The notes under the pieces are model-generated. The model did not search any database. It had not been told where the DNA came from and worked only from the letters and a program-made list of their open reading frames with translations. Shown here piece after piece: positions 11,076 through 22,073 of a stretch of 42,500 nt of DNA. The position numbers and the translations under genes are program-made. How positions within the stretch are numbered: position 1 is the first letter of the stretch; the number at the start of each line of letters is the position of its first letter. Source of the DNA: Anaeromyces robustus (Eukaryota > Neocallimastigomycota > Neocallimastigomycetes > Neocallimastigales > Neocallimastigaceae); assembly GCA_002104895.1 (NCBI GenBank), contig MCFG01000194.1, positions 17,501 through 60,000 of the forward strand, given 5' to 3'.

Positions 11076-13294
11076 TTAAAATTTTAAAATAAAATAATAA
11101 TTATTATATAAAAGAAAAAAAATAAGTAATTTTTATTTTTATTTTTACTTAATTATTTTTTTTTTTATTATTTAATTAAATAAAAAATTTTTTTTTTTTA
11201 ATTTTTTTTTATTTTATTTTTTTTTAATTAAAATTTTAATTTATTTTTTGATTTATTAAATATTTTTTTATTTTTTTATATTTATTATTTTTTTTAATTT
11301 ATTAGAATATAAAGTAATATATATAAACATATAATTAGCAAATTTAAAGATTTATTTAATCAAATTTTTATGATTTAATTAATTATTGAAAAAAAAAAAA
11401 AAAAAAGTAAAAACTAAATTTTTTAATTTTTTTAAATCTTTAAATTTCAATAAATATTATAAAAATTTTTTATTTAAAAAAAAAAAAAAAGTATTATGGT
11501 GTTTTATGAATGCATATTTTACAATAATCCATTTCTTTTTTTTGTCTTATTATTTTAAATTCCATAGAATATACTATTTTATTTATTTATTTATATATTT
11601 ACTATTATTTATTTATAATTTTTTTTTTATTTACTTTATCATTATACATTTAATATTTTTTAAATTTGATTTATATATATATATATAAAAATAAAATCCT
11701 AGATCATTTAAAAAAAGGTAAAAAAGATTATATAGAAGCATAAAAAAAAAAAAAAAAGTCAATTTTTATTTAAAAGAGTAAAAATAATAAACAATAAAAA
11801 TAATAATAAGAATAAATAAAATAAAATAAAATAATTGGATACATATTCCATATATTAAATATTTATATATACAATATATGTAATGTAATAAAGCTAAATA
11901 ACTTTTTGAATTGAGTTTTTACGGCTAAAATAGTATTAAATAAATAATTTACTTATTATTTTAAAATAAAATAAAAAAAAAAAAAAAAAAAACTTCTGAA
12001 TTAACTAATAAGTTATTTATTTCTAATATTTCAGGAAAATATGATGAACAATTTAAATATATAAAAATATATAAATATAAGCAAAAGTAAAATACTAAGT
12101 AAACCTATATAATTAAATTTAAATAATAAATAAATAAGTTTTTATTTATTTATTTAATTATTTAATTATTTATTTATTAAAACCTTTTTTTTTATTTCAT
12201 TTATAAAATAATAAAAACTGTAAAAAAAAGTAAAAAGAAAAAAAAAAAGGAAAAAAGAATAATAATATAAAAGTTTTTTTTTTTTTGGATGGATAATATT
12301 AAAAATAATAATCATAAAAAAAATATTTTAATAATTTATTAATAATATATTATAGAATAAAAATAAATTGTATATATATATATATATTTTATTATTTCAT
12401 TATATTTTAATGAATTTAAATTAACATAATATAATAGAATAGAATATGATTAATAAATCCTATCTTTATTTTTTCTTTCTTTTTTTCTTTTTTTTTTTCA
12501 TAACTCATTCATTATAATATATATATATATTATCATTATTTCTTAAATCAGTGTTATTTTCTAATATATTTAAAGTATATATCCTCATCAAAAATTTGAA
12601 TTTAAAAATAATGATCATTTTCTCTAAATATGAGTAAATATGAAGCATATTAATCATGTTATTATTAAGATAAAATAAAAAAAAAATTTTTTTATTATCA
12701 CACTTAAATTATAAATTTTTTTCATTTTCATATTTAAATTATCATTATTTTTCTATTTCGTATATATTATTTATTATTTTCCTTAAGATTATATAACCCT
12801 AAAGATTCTTTTAATTTAAAAATATTCTTTATTTATTTAAATAATAGTTATAAAAAAAAAAAAAAAAAACAATATTCTATCTATTTATTAGAATTAAATA
12901 AAGCACACAATTATTAATTCAAATAATAATAATTAGTTTATTATAAAATTTATATTAATTATAAATTAATTTTATAATTAATAAAAATAAAGTATTAAAC
13001 TACTCATATCTCCCATTCTACGAAGGATATACTCTATACTCTTTTTTTTTATATTATTTTTTATTTTTCTGGAAATGACATTCAAATCGATATTGGAATA
13101 AATTCCGCACTTTATTCTTTTGACATCGACCGTCCCATGAAATAAAATTTTATACAAGAGAATTTATGATTATTTCATGATAGACGTAACAATATATATA
13201 ATAAGAAAGTATCGACGTGACAGCTCTCCATAATTAATAAAATATAAATAATATTTTATTTATATTAACTTTTTTTTTTTTTTTTTACCCTAAA

Positions 13295-13338
13295 TGTATA
13301 TATATGACGTTAATCAAGAAGAATATTAAACATTAGAT
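13295..13338. other. Unoccupied paralogue of the LINE target site
   Basis: The segment AATGTAT...ACGTT.ATCAAGAA...TTAAACATTAGAT matches 17398-17439, the flank on the 3' side of the LINE. The last 13 bases match the LINE's target-site duplication. It lies about 510 bp downstream of the first 12-Cys gene, while the occupied site lies about 415 bp downstream of the second, so the two sites are duplicate loci. Confidence 0.75.
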
Positions 13339-13564
13339 ATGAAATATATAATCATCAAATTTCATATTGAAATTATTGTTATTTTTTTTTTTTTTTAAAA
13401 AAAAATCCTTCAAATATAAATTTTCAATTTTTTTTATAACTTTTCATTAATACAAAAAATTATAATAAACTATTTTTTTTTTAAAAAAACTTTATTATTT
13501 TTATTTAAATTTTCTTTATTTATTAATTAAAGTATATGTTTTACGAATTTTTTTTTTTTTTATT

Positions 13565-13685
13565 TTTTTTATAAAAATTTGTGTTTTACGTTATTTTTTT
13601 TTATTCCTAAATAAAAATATTTATTTATTATATAAAAAAAAAATTTTTTTTATTTTTTTATAAAAATTTGTGTTTTACGTTATTA
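13565..13685. repeat. Short direct repeat, 89 bp apart
   Basis: The segment TATAAAAATTTGTGTTTTACG plus flanking T runs occurs around 13571-13590 and again around 13660-13679. A degenerate TATGTTTTACGAA lies just to the left near 13534. The repeat is downstream of the first 12-Cys gene. Function is unknown. Confidence 0.6.
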
Positions 13686-13847
13686 TTATTATTTTTTTTA
13701 ATAAAAATTAAATCAATTTTTATTGAAAAAAAAAATAAAAAAAATATTTTTAAAACCAATTATTTATTAAATATTTTTATTATTAATAATTAATAAAAAT
13801 ATTTATATAATATTTAGTTTTATTTTTTTATTTTAATTTAATTAATT

Positions 13848-14624
13848 TTAAAAAAGATAGGCTAATAATACAATGATGGTAAATAACATAGCAGAGGAAG
13901 ATTTTGAGGTAATAATACTACCACTATTAACATCATTAGCATTTTCGGCATTAGCTTTATCATTTTGAGCTTTAGAAATACAATCTTTAGAATTTAAAAT
14001 AGAAATACATTCATTATAAGATTCTTTAATAGCAGTTATATTAAAACTTTTGTACATCTCATTATCGGTTTGTACTGAATAATAATCTTCATTATATTTA
14101 AGATTTGCATTACAATATTCAAGTAAACTTTCTCTACATGCTGCAGATTTACAAGATTTTTTCATATCAAATGAATTATATCCATCTAATGATAAAATTT
14201 TTTTAGAAACAGGACAAATTTCATCATTGGCATTACGTAAACAATAAATACTTTTTCCGGTAAATTCAGGTTTAAAGAATGGTAAAAGCTTCTTAAATGC
14301 TTCATCATTGGCACACTTTGGTGTAGCAGTTGAAGGATTATCATAAAATTTTTTACATTTATCCGAATCGAAAATGGCACATTTTTCATTAACCGTATTT
14401 ATATTAATTCTACCAGGTGGGGCTCCAAAACAATCAATATAAAGATTATCTTTGACTAAATCTTCTTTACATTCTTTACCAACATGCATTAAAAATGGGG
14501 ATCTACCATTATCATAGGCATCATCTTGAGCCATATACTTTTTTTTAAGTTCAGCTTCTGAAAGATTTTCAGAGTAAACTAAAGTAGCAGCAGCAAAAGT
14601 TAATAAAATTGTAGATAATTTCAT
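13848..14624 (-). CDS. Secreted 12-cysteine protein, probably GPI-anchored (paralogue 1)
   Basis: A 258-residue protein of no family I recognise. It has a signal peptide (about 1-18, cut after VYS) and a globular region with 12 cysteines, all conserved with the paralogue at 23028-23819. Strongly shared blocks include MAQDDAYDN, HVGKEC, YIDCFGAP, CANDEAFKKLLP and CKSAACRESLLEYC. A Ser/Asn-rich stem and a hydrophobic C terminus (SSAMLFTIIVLLAYLF) end exactly at the stop, which is the usual layout of a GPI-anchor signal. Cell-surface or wall location is therefore likely, and the biochemical role is unknown. The gene has no introns. The 3' flank around the stop codon is nearly identical to that of the paralogue, and the upstream regions also share islands. 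Confidence 0.9.
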   Translation of the reverse strand: MKLSTILLTFAAATLVYSENLSEAELKKKYMAQDDAYDNGRSPFLMHVGKECKEDLVKDNLYIDCFGAPPGRININTVNEKCAIFDSDKCKKFYDNPSTATPKCANDEAFKKLLPFFKPEFTGKSIYCLRNANDEICPVSKKILSLDGYNSFDMKKSCKSAACRESLLEYCNANLKYNEDYYSVQTDNEMYKSFNITAIKESYNECISILNSKDCISKAQNDKANAENANDVNSGSIITSKSSSAMLFTIIVLLAYLF

Positions 14625-15413
14625 TTTTTGTTTTTTTTATTTTGTTTATTATTTTTATATAATATAAATTTATTTTATAATATAATTTTTTTTTCTTTTT
14701 TTTTTTTTACTTTTTTATTATTATAATTATTATTTTTTTTATAATATAAATTTATTATTTTTTATTTTATAATATAAATTTATTTTATAATATATATTTA
14801 TTTTTTTTACTTTTTTATTTTTTTAATTTTTTAATGTATGGAAATTTTTGTTCTTTTATATTTATTTTGACAATTTGTACTTAGAATATTCTTAATTTTA
14901 TTAATTTTATTATATAAATCTTAATAAATCAATAAATAAATAAATAAATAAACAAATAGATAAATATATAAATAAATAAATAACATGATACAAATAATAA
15001 TATAAATAAATAATAATATAAATAAATAATATTTAGAAATTAATATGATTATTTTCAATTTTATTTCTAGTTTTCAAAAGTACATTAAATTCAATTTCAT
15101 ACATAGTTACTTCTTTCGCACTTTTAAAAAAACTTCAATAATAATCATAATAATAATTATAATAATAATTATAATAATAATAAATAATAGTAAATATTAT
15201 TATTATAATTATTCACATTATTGTCTGTTTATTTTTTTTTCTGAAGCCTTCTTATTATTAATTTTTATTAATTATTAATACTGGAAGATTTTAATAATGA
15301 TTCTAGTAACAAATTCTTATTTAAATTAAAAAAATAATATTTTTTTTAAATTTATTATATTACATATTATGATTCATTATTAATAATGTAATACGTAATA
15401 CAATATAATAAAT
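14625..15413. other. Upstream region of paralogue 1 and adjoining intergenic DNA
   Basis: Repeated ATAATATAAATTTATT words precede the conserved block near 14848-14885. In that block a TGTTCTTTTATATT word and a TTGTACTT.GAA word are shared with the paralogous upstream region at about 23994-24060. The remainder is AAAT and TAA repeat DNA with no gene. Confidence 0.5.
14867..14876 (-). promoter_or_regulatory. TTGACAATTT shared upstream motif, copy 3
   Basis: It lies 243 bp upstream of the paralogue 1 ATG and is followed by TGTACTT. The second paralogue has a degenerate version (TTGAAGAATTGTACTT) near 24038-24053. Confidence 0.35.
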
Positions 15414-15977
15414 GGGAATTGTGCATTTCGGCAATGTATTTCGTAAATGTATCGCGCATTAAAATAACGTATTATTTAAATGTATTATATTGTGGCTTAT
15501 AAAATAAATAAATAAAAAATTTATTATATTATTAAAATCAATATTTTATTTATTATTGATTTATGAAACCAATTTATTAGTGGTATCTTCTTTTTATTAA
15601 TATTTCTTTTTTTTTTTTATTTAACTTATGAAATAAATAAAATATTATGTGAAATTTAAAATTTATATTTATAATTCTTTAAATTATGAAATAAAAAAAA
15701 TATTAAGTGAAATTTAAAATTTATATTTATAATTCTTTAAATTATGAAATAAATAAAATATTAAGTGAAATTTAAAATTTATATTTATAATTCTTTAAAT
15801 TATGAAATAAATAAGAAATGTTTTAATGTACAAGTACTAGTATATAAACTCTCTTAAAAAATTTTTATATAAATGTGGCGTCAAAAAATATTTATATAAA
15901 TTTAAAATATGAAATGTGGCGTAAAGGACCTGTCAATGCAAAAAATTTCATGTACATTGCCGAAATGCTACACTCAG
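15414..15977. mobile_element. MITE-like non-autonomous DNA element
   Basis: A 564-bp segment has perfect 16-bp inverted repeats GCATTTCGGCAATGTA at 15423-15438 and, inverted, at 15953-15968. Looser similarity extends outward to about 25 bp. Identical 9-bp words ATAATAAAT lie immediately outside at 15405-15413 and 15978-15986, which fits a target-site duplication and a Mutator-like origin. Inside are three tandem copies of a 58-bp repeat and the word TGTGGC(G/T)T at 15491, 15874 and 15915. No coding region is present, so any transposase would act in trans. The AT-rich duplication alone is weak evidence; the GC-containing inverted repeats are strong. Confidence 0.7.
15627..15800. repeat. 58-bp tandem repeat, three copies, inside the MITE-like element
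   Basis: Units beginning TATGAAATAAATAAAATATT start at 15627, 15685 and 15743, with a partial fourth at 15801. The copies are nearly identical, differing at only a few bases. Confidence 0.9.
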
Positions 15978-16414
15978 ATAATAAATTTTGAATATTAATA
16001 ATGATTAAGATTAGTTATAAACTTTAAATATTAAATAATTAATATTGGAAAAATATAGGAAAATATAATTTATTAATTAAATAAATTAAATTAAATTAAA
16101 TAAATTAATTAATTTATTTTTATAAAAGAATAGATTATTCTAATATTCTATAAGGAATATTTAATTAATGAAAATTAACAATAACAAAAAAAAAAAAAAA
16201 AAAAAAAAATTTTAATTATGATTTTTTATAATAAATAAATAATTAAATAATAAATAATTAAATAATAAGAATTTTATTTTAACAAAATCTTCAATTTTTT
16301 TAAACTTTTTAAAAAATAAATGTTTAAAGATTAAAGATTTGACTTTGTTTTAACAGTAGCAATAACAATAACAATAACAGTAAAAATAAAAAAAACTCTT
16401 TTATTTTTATTAAG

Positions 16415-16447
<33 letters not shown>

Positions 16448-17425
16448 TTAATTAAATGTAAATGAACCTTATCTAAACTAAAATTTAACTAAAAATTATC
16501 TCATGTTTTTTTTTTTTTTTTTATTATTATTATTAAAAAATACGATAAAATTTCTTATTTTTGAGATGAATATTTTTTTATTATTTTTTATCATTAATGT
16601 TTTTTTAGATGTAAACCAAATTGAAACTTTTTGTAAAAAAAAAAATAAGGATGACAAAAACAATTAAAAAAAAAACCGATGATGGTTTATGTGTTTACAT
16701 TAAATTTTTTTTTTTTCTTTTCTTTTTGAAACAAAATTATTGCATTTTATATTAGAAAACTTTAATATTTCAAATACAAATATAATAATATTTAGAATGC
16801 TAATAATTTAAAAGAAAATTCCATATTTTTTTTGTGTCGGATGCTAAATTTTTAAGTTAACATTAATTATTTTAGAAAAATGCAAAGTAAAAAAAAAAAA
16901 AAAAAAAAAAACTATTAATATTATTAATATTATCCTCATAATCATACCAAAAGAATTTAAGAAATTATAAAAGAAAATGATAAATAAAAAAAGCTATAAA
17001 TTAATTAGATATAGTTATACAGTAATGTAATTATAACTCATAATTATAAAAAGATTAGAAATGTCCAATAAAGAAAGTTGTAAAAAAAAAAAAAAAGATG
17101 TTTATATAACCAAATATTATTTGAAAAAAAGTTATCGAAGATAAATCAAATTTTTTTTTTAATATGAAAAGGTATATTAAATTATTTAAAAAAAAAAAGT
17201 AAGACAAAAGAAATTTAATGATAATCTTTTTTTTTTTTTTTCTAAATATCTATATTAATCATTGTTTATTGTGTTAAGGAATTGAAAAATGGTTTATATA
17301 TTGAAGAAAGAATTATTCAAAATATTTAAAGTTGTTCATTTCAATTGTTTCTGTTCCTTAATAATAATTATTATTATTATTTTTTTTTTTTTTTGGCGAA
17401 TGTATAACGTTCATCAAGAAAAAAA
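15978..17425. other. Intergenic DNA between the MITE-like element and the LINE
   Basis: AT-rich spacer with AAAT arrays (near 16420-16445) and long A or T runs. The last 30 bases (about 17398-17425) belong to the LINE target locus. No gene was recognised. Confidence 0.6.
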
Positions 17426-17435
17426 TTTAAACATT

Positions 17436-17439
<4 letters not shown>
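17426..17439. repeat. Target-site duplication, left copy (LINE 3' side)
   Basis: TTTAAACATTAGAT abuts the LINE poly(A) tail and is repeated perfectly at 22599-22612. Confidence 0.9.
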
Positions 17440-17481
<42 letters not shown>

Positions 17482-17648
17482 GCAATAAAATAATGAAAAT
17501 TTTATTTAAATTTAATTTAAAAAGTACATGTTATAAAGTAATTGTACATATTAAAACTTAATCTAATAAAGAATAATAATTTATTATTTAATAGATAGTA
17601 ATAATTTATAATTACTTCATATGGTATAGTGTATATTATTAAATTAAA

Positions 17649-20600
17649 TCAAGTTGGAAAGTTATTATCATTATTAGATGCGTGTGACCTACTGTCTTGT
17701 CCTACTGAATTGTCAGCTTCGACGCTCTTGGTTAGATTGTTGGGATACCTATTGAATAATGACCAGATCTGGCCACTAACAGTAGGCATAATTCTAAGTA
17801 AAAGTGCGGATGTACGTACCAAAAGTGGAACATCCGAAAAGGTGCTAGGTTTAAGTTGCGCCTTACAAAGACTGTTCCACTCCTCTTTCCCCAAGTTATA
17901 ATGATTAACTCTTCCACCAAGAAGGAAATAATATACCCTACTCCATTCCAACGAGTTGGAATGAAAATTTACCCCACTTGAAGCATTACTAACTAAATTA
18001 TTATAATTAATACTATTATTTAAACTATTATTATTGTTGTTGATACTATAACTGAAAGTATTATTTAAGTTGTAAGTTAAACTAACATAATGAATAAAAC
18101 TATTAGAAACTAAGAAAGTATTATTTCGTGAAGAATTCTCCAAGGAGGAGAAATTGTTGAAGTAATTAAAACCAAAAAAAATGTTGTTGATAGTTAAATT
18201 ATTAATGAATTGAGAGTAGTTGTATAGAAAATATGTAGATAAGCTAGTACTATTACTATTACTAACATTATTAATATTACTATTATCATTGCTATTACCA
18301 TTATTATTACTATTAATATTAATATTACTATTACTACTGCTATTATTATTATAGATATTATCATAAATATTATTATTGTAGTTATTATTAAAATTATTAG
18401 AAAAGTTGATATTATCAGAACTAACTAAAGGTTTTCGATTAACATACAAATAAATGGTTTCAAGATTGCCAAATAACTTAGAACGCCAATGATCGAATGT
18501 TGGGCATTCTAAAATCCAATGTTCGAAGGTTTGACTACCGCCTTTACAACAAGGACAGTAATCAGGGCAAGAGTCAGATACAAGTTTAGCGGCTTTAGCA
18601 ATTTCACTATTGAATTTATAACCACTACGTATTTTGAGGAGCCAATTAAAGCCATAAGCCAAGTTAGGGTATTCAAGTTCAAGATGTAAATAATCACGAG
18701 ATAATTCAAGGTGATTATCACAATAGGTAACAGCTTTAACGGAGTCTTTTTTGACATCTCTATTCCAATAAAAAGTCAAGATATCATCTCTAGAGCCAAT
18801 TTTAGAAAGTTTCTTTGATAAAGTTCTGCTTTCTTTAGCCCATGTGTATTTTCTCATCTTCGGAATAATAGTAACTAACTTGGAAATAATACAATTAGAG
18901 TCTGCCCATCTCTTAAAACATTTATCTTGAGCAATGGCACATTTGGCAGAAAGAGGAGGAATATTAAGATCTTTAGATACATTATATAAAGATATGAAGG
19001 AAGAGCGCTTCCTAAGACCTGCAATCCAAGAGAGTCCTTTATTAATTAGCCTTTGAGCACCGTTTGTTCTAGTTTTATTAGATCCAAGTAAAGGTGCAAC
19101 GTATGATACTTGACTGACAACAACCGAATTAAAAACTGATTTCTTGAAGGATATAGGCATATAAGGATTAATTAAAAATCCTCTAACAGAAAAAAGCGCT
19201 TTCCTAACTTTATTATTCGTCGATTTAATTATCGGTTTAAGAGATAAATCACTATCAAAAGGAATTCCCAAATACGTATAACAATTAGTTTTTGGAATAA
19301 TTTGACCAGCAAGGTAAAAGGTAGGGTCACCTTTAACTTTAGAATTTTCTGCTTTTACAACCGTAGTTCCACATTTACCAATTCCGAATTCCATAAGGTT
19401 AAATTTAGCCCAATCATTAACTTTTTTCAAAAGCTTATTTAGTTTACTTCTAGTAGGTGCACAAAGGACAATATCATCGGCAAAGAGGCCCCCACAACAG
19501 TATTCGTTATCAATACAAACTCCATATTCGTTACAATCTCGAAAAATATCGTTGATGAAAAGGTTAAATAAGATAGGAGAGAGGGGACAACCCTGTCTAA
19601 CACCTTTCTCAATATTGAAAGTATCCGAATATTGAGAGTCAAGTTTCACACAAGCTTTGGAAGATAAGTATAAGTTTTTAAGGAAATTATAACATTTTCC
19701 TCTAATTCCTAAGCATTCAAGTTTATTCAGAATATTATAAATAGGAACTGAATCATAAGCTTTTTTAAGGTCTAAAAAAGCCAAATAAGTATCTTTTCCC
19801 ATATTCTGTCTGGTCTGACATATAGTACGAATGGAGACAAATAAACTGATACATTCTTCTTTATTACGAAAACCAAATTGTTCAGGTCTAATGAAATTAT
19901 TCTTGTAAGCATATGTTGAGATTCTGGTAGTAACAATTTTTGAGATAATTTTAATACAGTTATTGATCAGGGATATACCTCTATAATTATTACAGTCATA
20001 TAAGTCTCCTTTTTTAGGGATAGAAACAATACAAGCAGTATTCCATAAATCCGGAAAGTCACCATCCCAAATACGGTTGTAAAATAAATGTAGAAAAGAG
20101 AGACCATAATTAGTAATATCAGAAGAGTCATCGGAGTTTCCAAAATCAGTAGAAATAGCTTTAAAAAATTCAATAGGAACATCATCAGGACCTGAAGCTT
20201 TAAATTTAGGGATATCAGAAATAGCTGATCGAATTTCCTCAATACTAATTTCACCATTAATATCCCACTCTATATTATTGCTGAAGTTATATAACTTATG
20301 GTTGGCAGGGTTGGACCAAAAAGGTTTATATAAACTATGACCAGTAGAATCAGAAGCTAACTTTTCATAATGGTCATGCCAAACGTTAAGTTGTTCACGA
20401 GAAGAATAAACAATGTTGTCATCGTTATCTTTAATAGGATGAAGTGAAAAGTTAGATGATTTACCAATTTTAGTATTCTTTTTGATCCATTTCCACCAAT
20501 TCCTAGAATCTTTATTAATAGCCAACTGACACCCAATTGAAACCCAATGTTGATATTCAAGCATACGAAAGTGATTACACATCTTGTGGATATTATCACA

Positions 20601-22073
20601 CAGCTTCTGATAATTATTGATAAGTCTAATATAATCATCAAGGGCACGAACAGAACCCAATTTTTTAATATCTTTGTAAGCCTTAACTTTGAGTTTCTGA
20701 AGGTTAAAGATTTTTTGAGACATATGAAACATAGATTCATGAATATCAGGAGTAGATATAATTTCCAATTCATCAGCAATAGAATTAGCAGTAGATACAA
20801 ACATATCATATATAGCATTAGAAGAATAATAATTATCTGTACATTCCTTCATAAGAATACTAAATCTATTACTAGTAGCAATTTTAATACTTTCGTCCAG
20901 ACATTTGATTCTATTCCAACGAGCTGGTTTTTTAGGGAGTGAGAAAGTATTATTATCATCAAAATAATTTCCAAAAACAAGAAGAGGCTTATGATCGGAG
21001 ATAGGAGAGAAATCAATAATTGAAGCTGAAGACAGAAGATTTTTCATGGGTTCATTAATAATAGCATGGTCAATAGCAGAGGAACGACTTCCACTTACCC
21101 ACGAGATAGGAGAACCATTGAGTTGAAATAAATACCAGCCATTTATATTAGAAACCCAATTTTGAATATCTTCAAGATTAATGTTAAAATCGCCAAGGAG
21201 AATAGAAGGATGATGTAAGTGAAGAGAAAACCATGTACAAGCTTCTGCTTTAGCAGATTTATGGTGTAAACTATGCCCTTTCTGAGGTATATAAATATTT
21301 CCAATAGAACACTTAGTGAAGTTCCACAAGGAATATGTCGTAACTGAGATAATATAATTCAAAGAAAAATCTTCAATAGAAGTCTGTAAAGACCTATTAT
21401 AAAAGATATATAAACCTCTCAAACCAGGAATTGTATTATTTGCTCTCTTACAGAAATATTTATATTTAGGTAAAGTGATTTTACAAGGAATAACATTATT
21501 AGAATTAGTACCATTACCAGTTTCTTGAAAACAAACAAATAGCGGTTTAAAGAGACTAAAGAAATACAGAATACCATCTCTTTTCTTGTTATTCCACCCG
21601 TTAGTGTTCCAACTAAGACAAAAGGAAAATTCATTCAAATTGTTCTTAGAAGTAAAAGAATTGTTGATTTCAGAAAAGTCAGTAATATCCTTAATGTTCT
21701 TTTTAGAGTGGCAAAGTTTTCTCCTGATAAGAGCAAAGGAAGGCTTGTGATTCTTCCTACTACATCGATGAAAGTTAATGGAACATTTTTTAATAATTAA
21801 TTTGAAACTATCAATAAATTTATTAATATTCTCCTCAGAAGCTGTAGTTTTAATTTGATATAAATTATCATTAAGAAGAGAGGAATGTTTAACAGCAACG
21901 ATGGTATTATTAAACTCAGGGAAATTCTTCTCAAGAAAATTTCTAAATTTTGGAAGAGTCCAAGAACGAATGCGACGGATAAAAATAACATAAGTATCTG
22001 AGATATCAATACCATGACACCTAATACCCCGTCTGATATAGTTAATCTTATTAGTATAGTTCGTATGATCCAT
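17649..22073 (-). CDS. LINE polyprotein: APE endonuclease, reverse transcriptase, zinc knuckle
   Basis: A 1474-residue single ORF. Residues about 150-370 form an AP-endonuclease-like domain (SWNTNGW, CFQET with Glu184, GDFN near 294-297, SDH at 359-361). Residues about 605-905 form the reverse transcriptase: ASGPDDVP, LVxSIPKKGD-like and YRGISL motifs, LDLKKAYDS with Asp768, GVRQGCPLSP, and the catalytic FADD at 864-867. A CX2CX8HX4C knuckle occupies 1173-1190. An Asn/Ser-rich stretch (about 1220-1370) precedes a conserved-looking tail with WSRVYYFLLGG. The first 145 residues lie before the endonuclease and have no domain I can name. The frame contains no interruption. I see no RNase H domain and no separate ORF1. 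Upstream reading at 22332-22607 is short, and its first ATG falls inside the target-site duplication. Confidence 0.95.
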   Translation of the reverse strand: MDHTNYTNKINYIRRGIRCHGIDISDTYVIFIRRIRSWTLPKFRNFLEKNFPEFNNTIVAVKHSSLLNDNLYQIKTTASEENINKFIDSFKLIIKKCSINFHRCSRKNHKPSFALIRRKLCHSKKNIKDITDFSEINNSFTSKNNLNEFSFCLSWNTNGWNNKKRDGILYFFSLFKPLFVCFQETGNGTNSNNVIPCKITLPKYKYFCKRANNTIPGLRGLYIFYNRSLQTSIEDFSLNYIISVTTYSLWNFTKCSIGNIYIPQKGHSLHHKSAKAEACTWFSLHLHHPSILLGDFNINLEDIQNWVSNINGWYLFQLNGSPISWVSGSRSSAIDHAIINEPMKNLLSSASIIDFSPISDHKPLLVFGNYFDDNNTFSLPKKPARWNRIKCLDESIKIATSNRFSILMKECTDNYYSSNAIYDMFVSTANSIADELEIISTPDIHESMFHMSQKIFNLQKLKVKAYKDIKKLGSVRALDDYIRLINNYQKLCDNIHKMCNHFRMLEYQHWVSIGCQLAINKDSRNWWKWIKKNTKIGKSSNFSLHPIKDNDDNIVYSSREQLNVWHDHYEKLASDSTGHSLYKPFWSNPANHKLYNFSNNIEWDINGEISIEEIRSAISDIPKFKASGPDDVPIEFFKAISTDFGNSDDSSDITNYGLSFLHLFYNRIWDGDFPDLWNTACIVSIPKKGDLYDCNNYRGISLINNCIKIISKIVTTRISTYAYKNNFIRPEQFGFRNKEECISLFVSIRTICQTRQNMGKDTYLAFLDLKKAYDSVPIYNILNKLECLGIRGKCYNFLKNLYLSSKACVKLDSQYSDTFNIEKGVRQGCPLSPILFNLFINDIFRDCNEYGVCIDNEYCCGGLFADDIVLCAPTRSKLNKLLKKVNDWAKFNLMEFGIGKCGTTVVKAENSKVKGDPTFYLAGQIIPKTNCYTYLGIPFDSDLSLKPIIKSTNNKVRKALFSVRGFLINPYMPISFKKSVFNSVVVSQVSYVAPLLGSNKTRTNGAQRLINKGLSWIAGLRKRSSFISLYNVSKDLNIPPLSAKCAIAQDKCFKRWADSNCIISKLVTIIPKMRKYTWAKESRTLSKKLSKIGSRDDILTFYWNRDVKKDSVKAVTYCDNHLELSRDYLHLELEYPNLAYGFNWLLKIRSGYKFNSEIAKAAKLVSDSCPDYCPCCKGGSQTFEHWILECPTFDHWRSKLFGNLETIYLYVNRKPLVSSDNINFSNNFNNNYNNNIYDNIYNNNSSSNSNININSNNNGNSNDNSNINNVSNSNSTSLSTYFLYNYSQFINNLTINNIFFGFNYFNNFSSLENSSRNNTFLVSNSFIHYVSLTYNLNNTFSYSINNNNNSLNNSINYNNLVSNASSGVNFHSNSLEWSRVYYFLLGGRVNHYNLGKEEWNSLCKAQLKPSTFSDVPLLVRTSALLLRIMPTVSGQIWSLFNRYPNNLTKSVEADNSVGQDSRSHASNNDNNFPT

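Larger units (their letters stand above)
10687..13847. other. Intergenic DNA upstream of the TMEM62-like gene and downstream of the first 12-Cys gene
   Basis: A 3.2-kb stretch with no supported gene. It holds paired AACGTT palindromes (11031-11075), an island of more complex sequence at about 13000-13230, a segment homologous to the LINE target site (about 13295-13338), and an 89-bp-spaced direct repeat (13565-13685). The rest is poly-A/T and AAAT-type sequence. Confidence 0.6.

Noticed and set aside
11386-11688. A 100-codon + strand frame
   Set aside because: Lys and Phe runs come from homopolymers, and the start is not a proper ATG context. No protein-like core.
17289-17561. A 90-codon + strand frame
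   Set aside because: It runs across the target-site duplication and the LINE poly(A) tract, so it is accidental.
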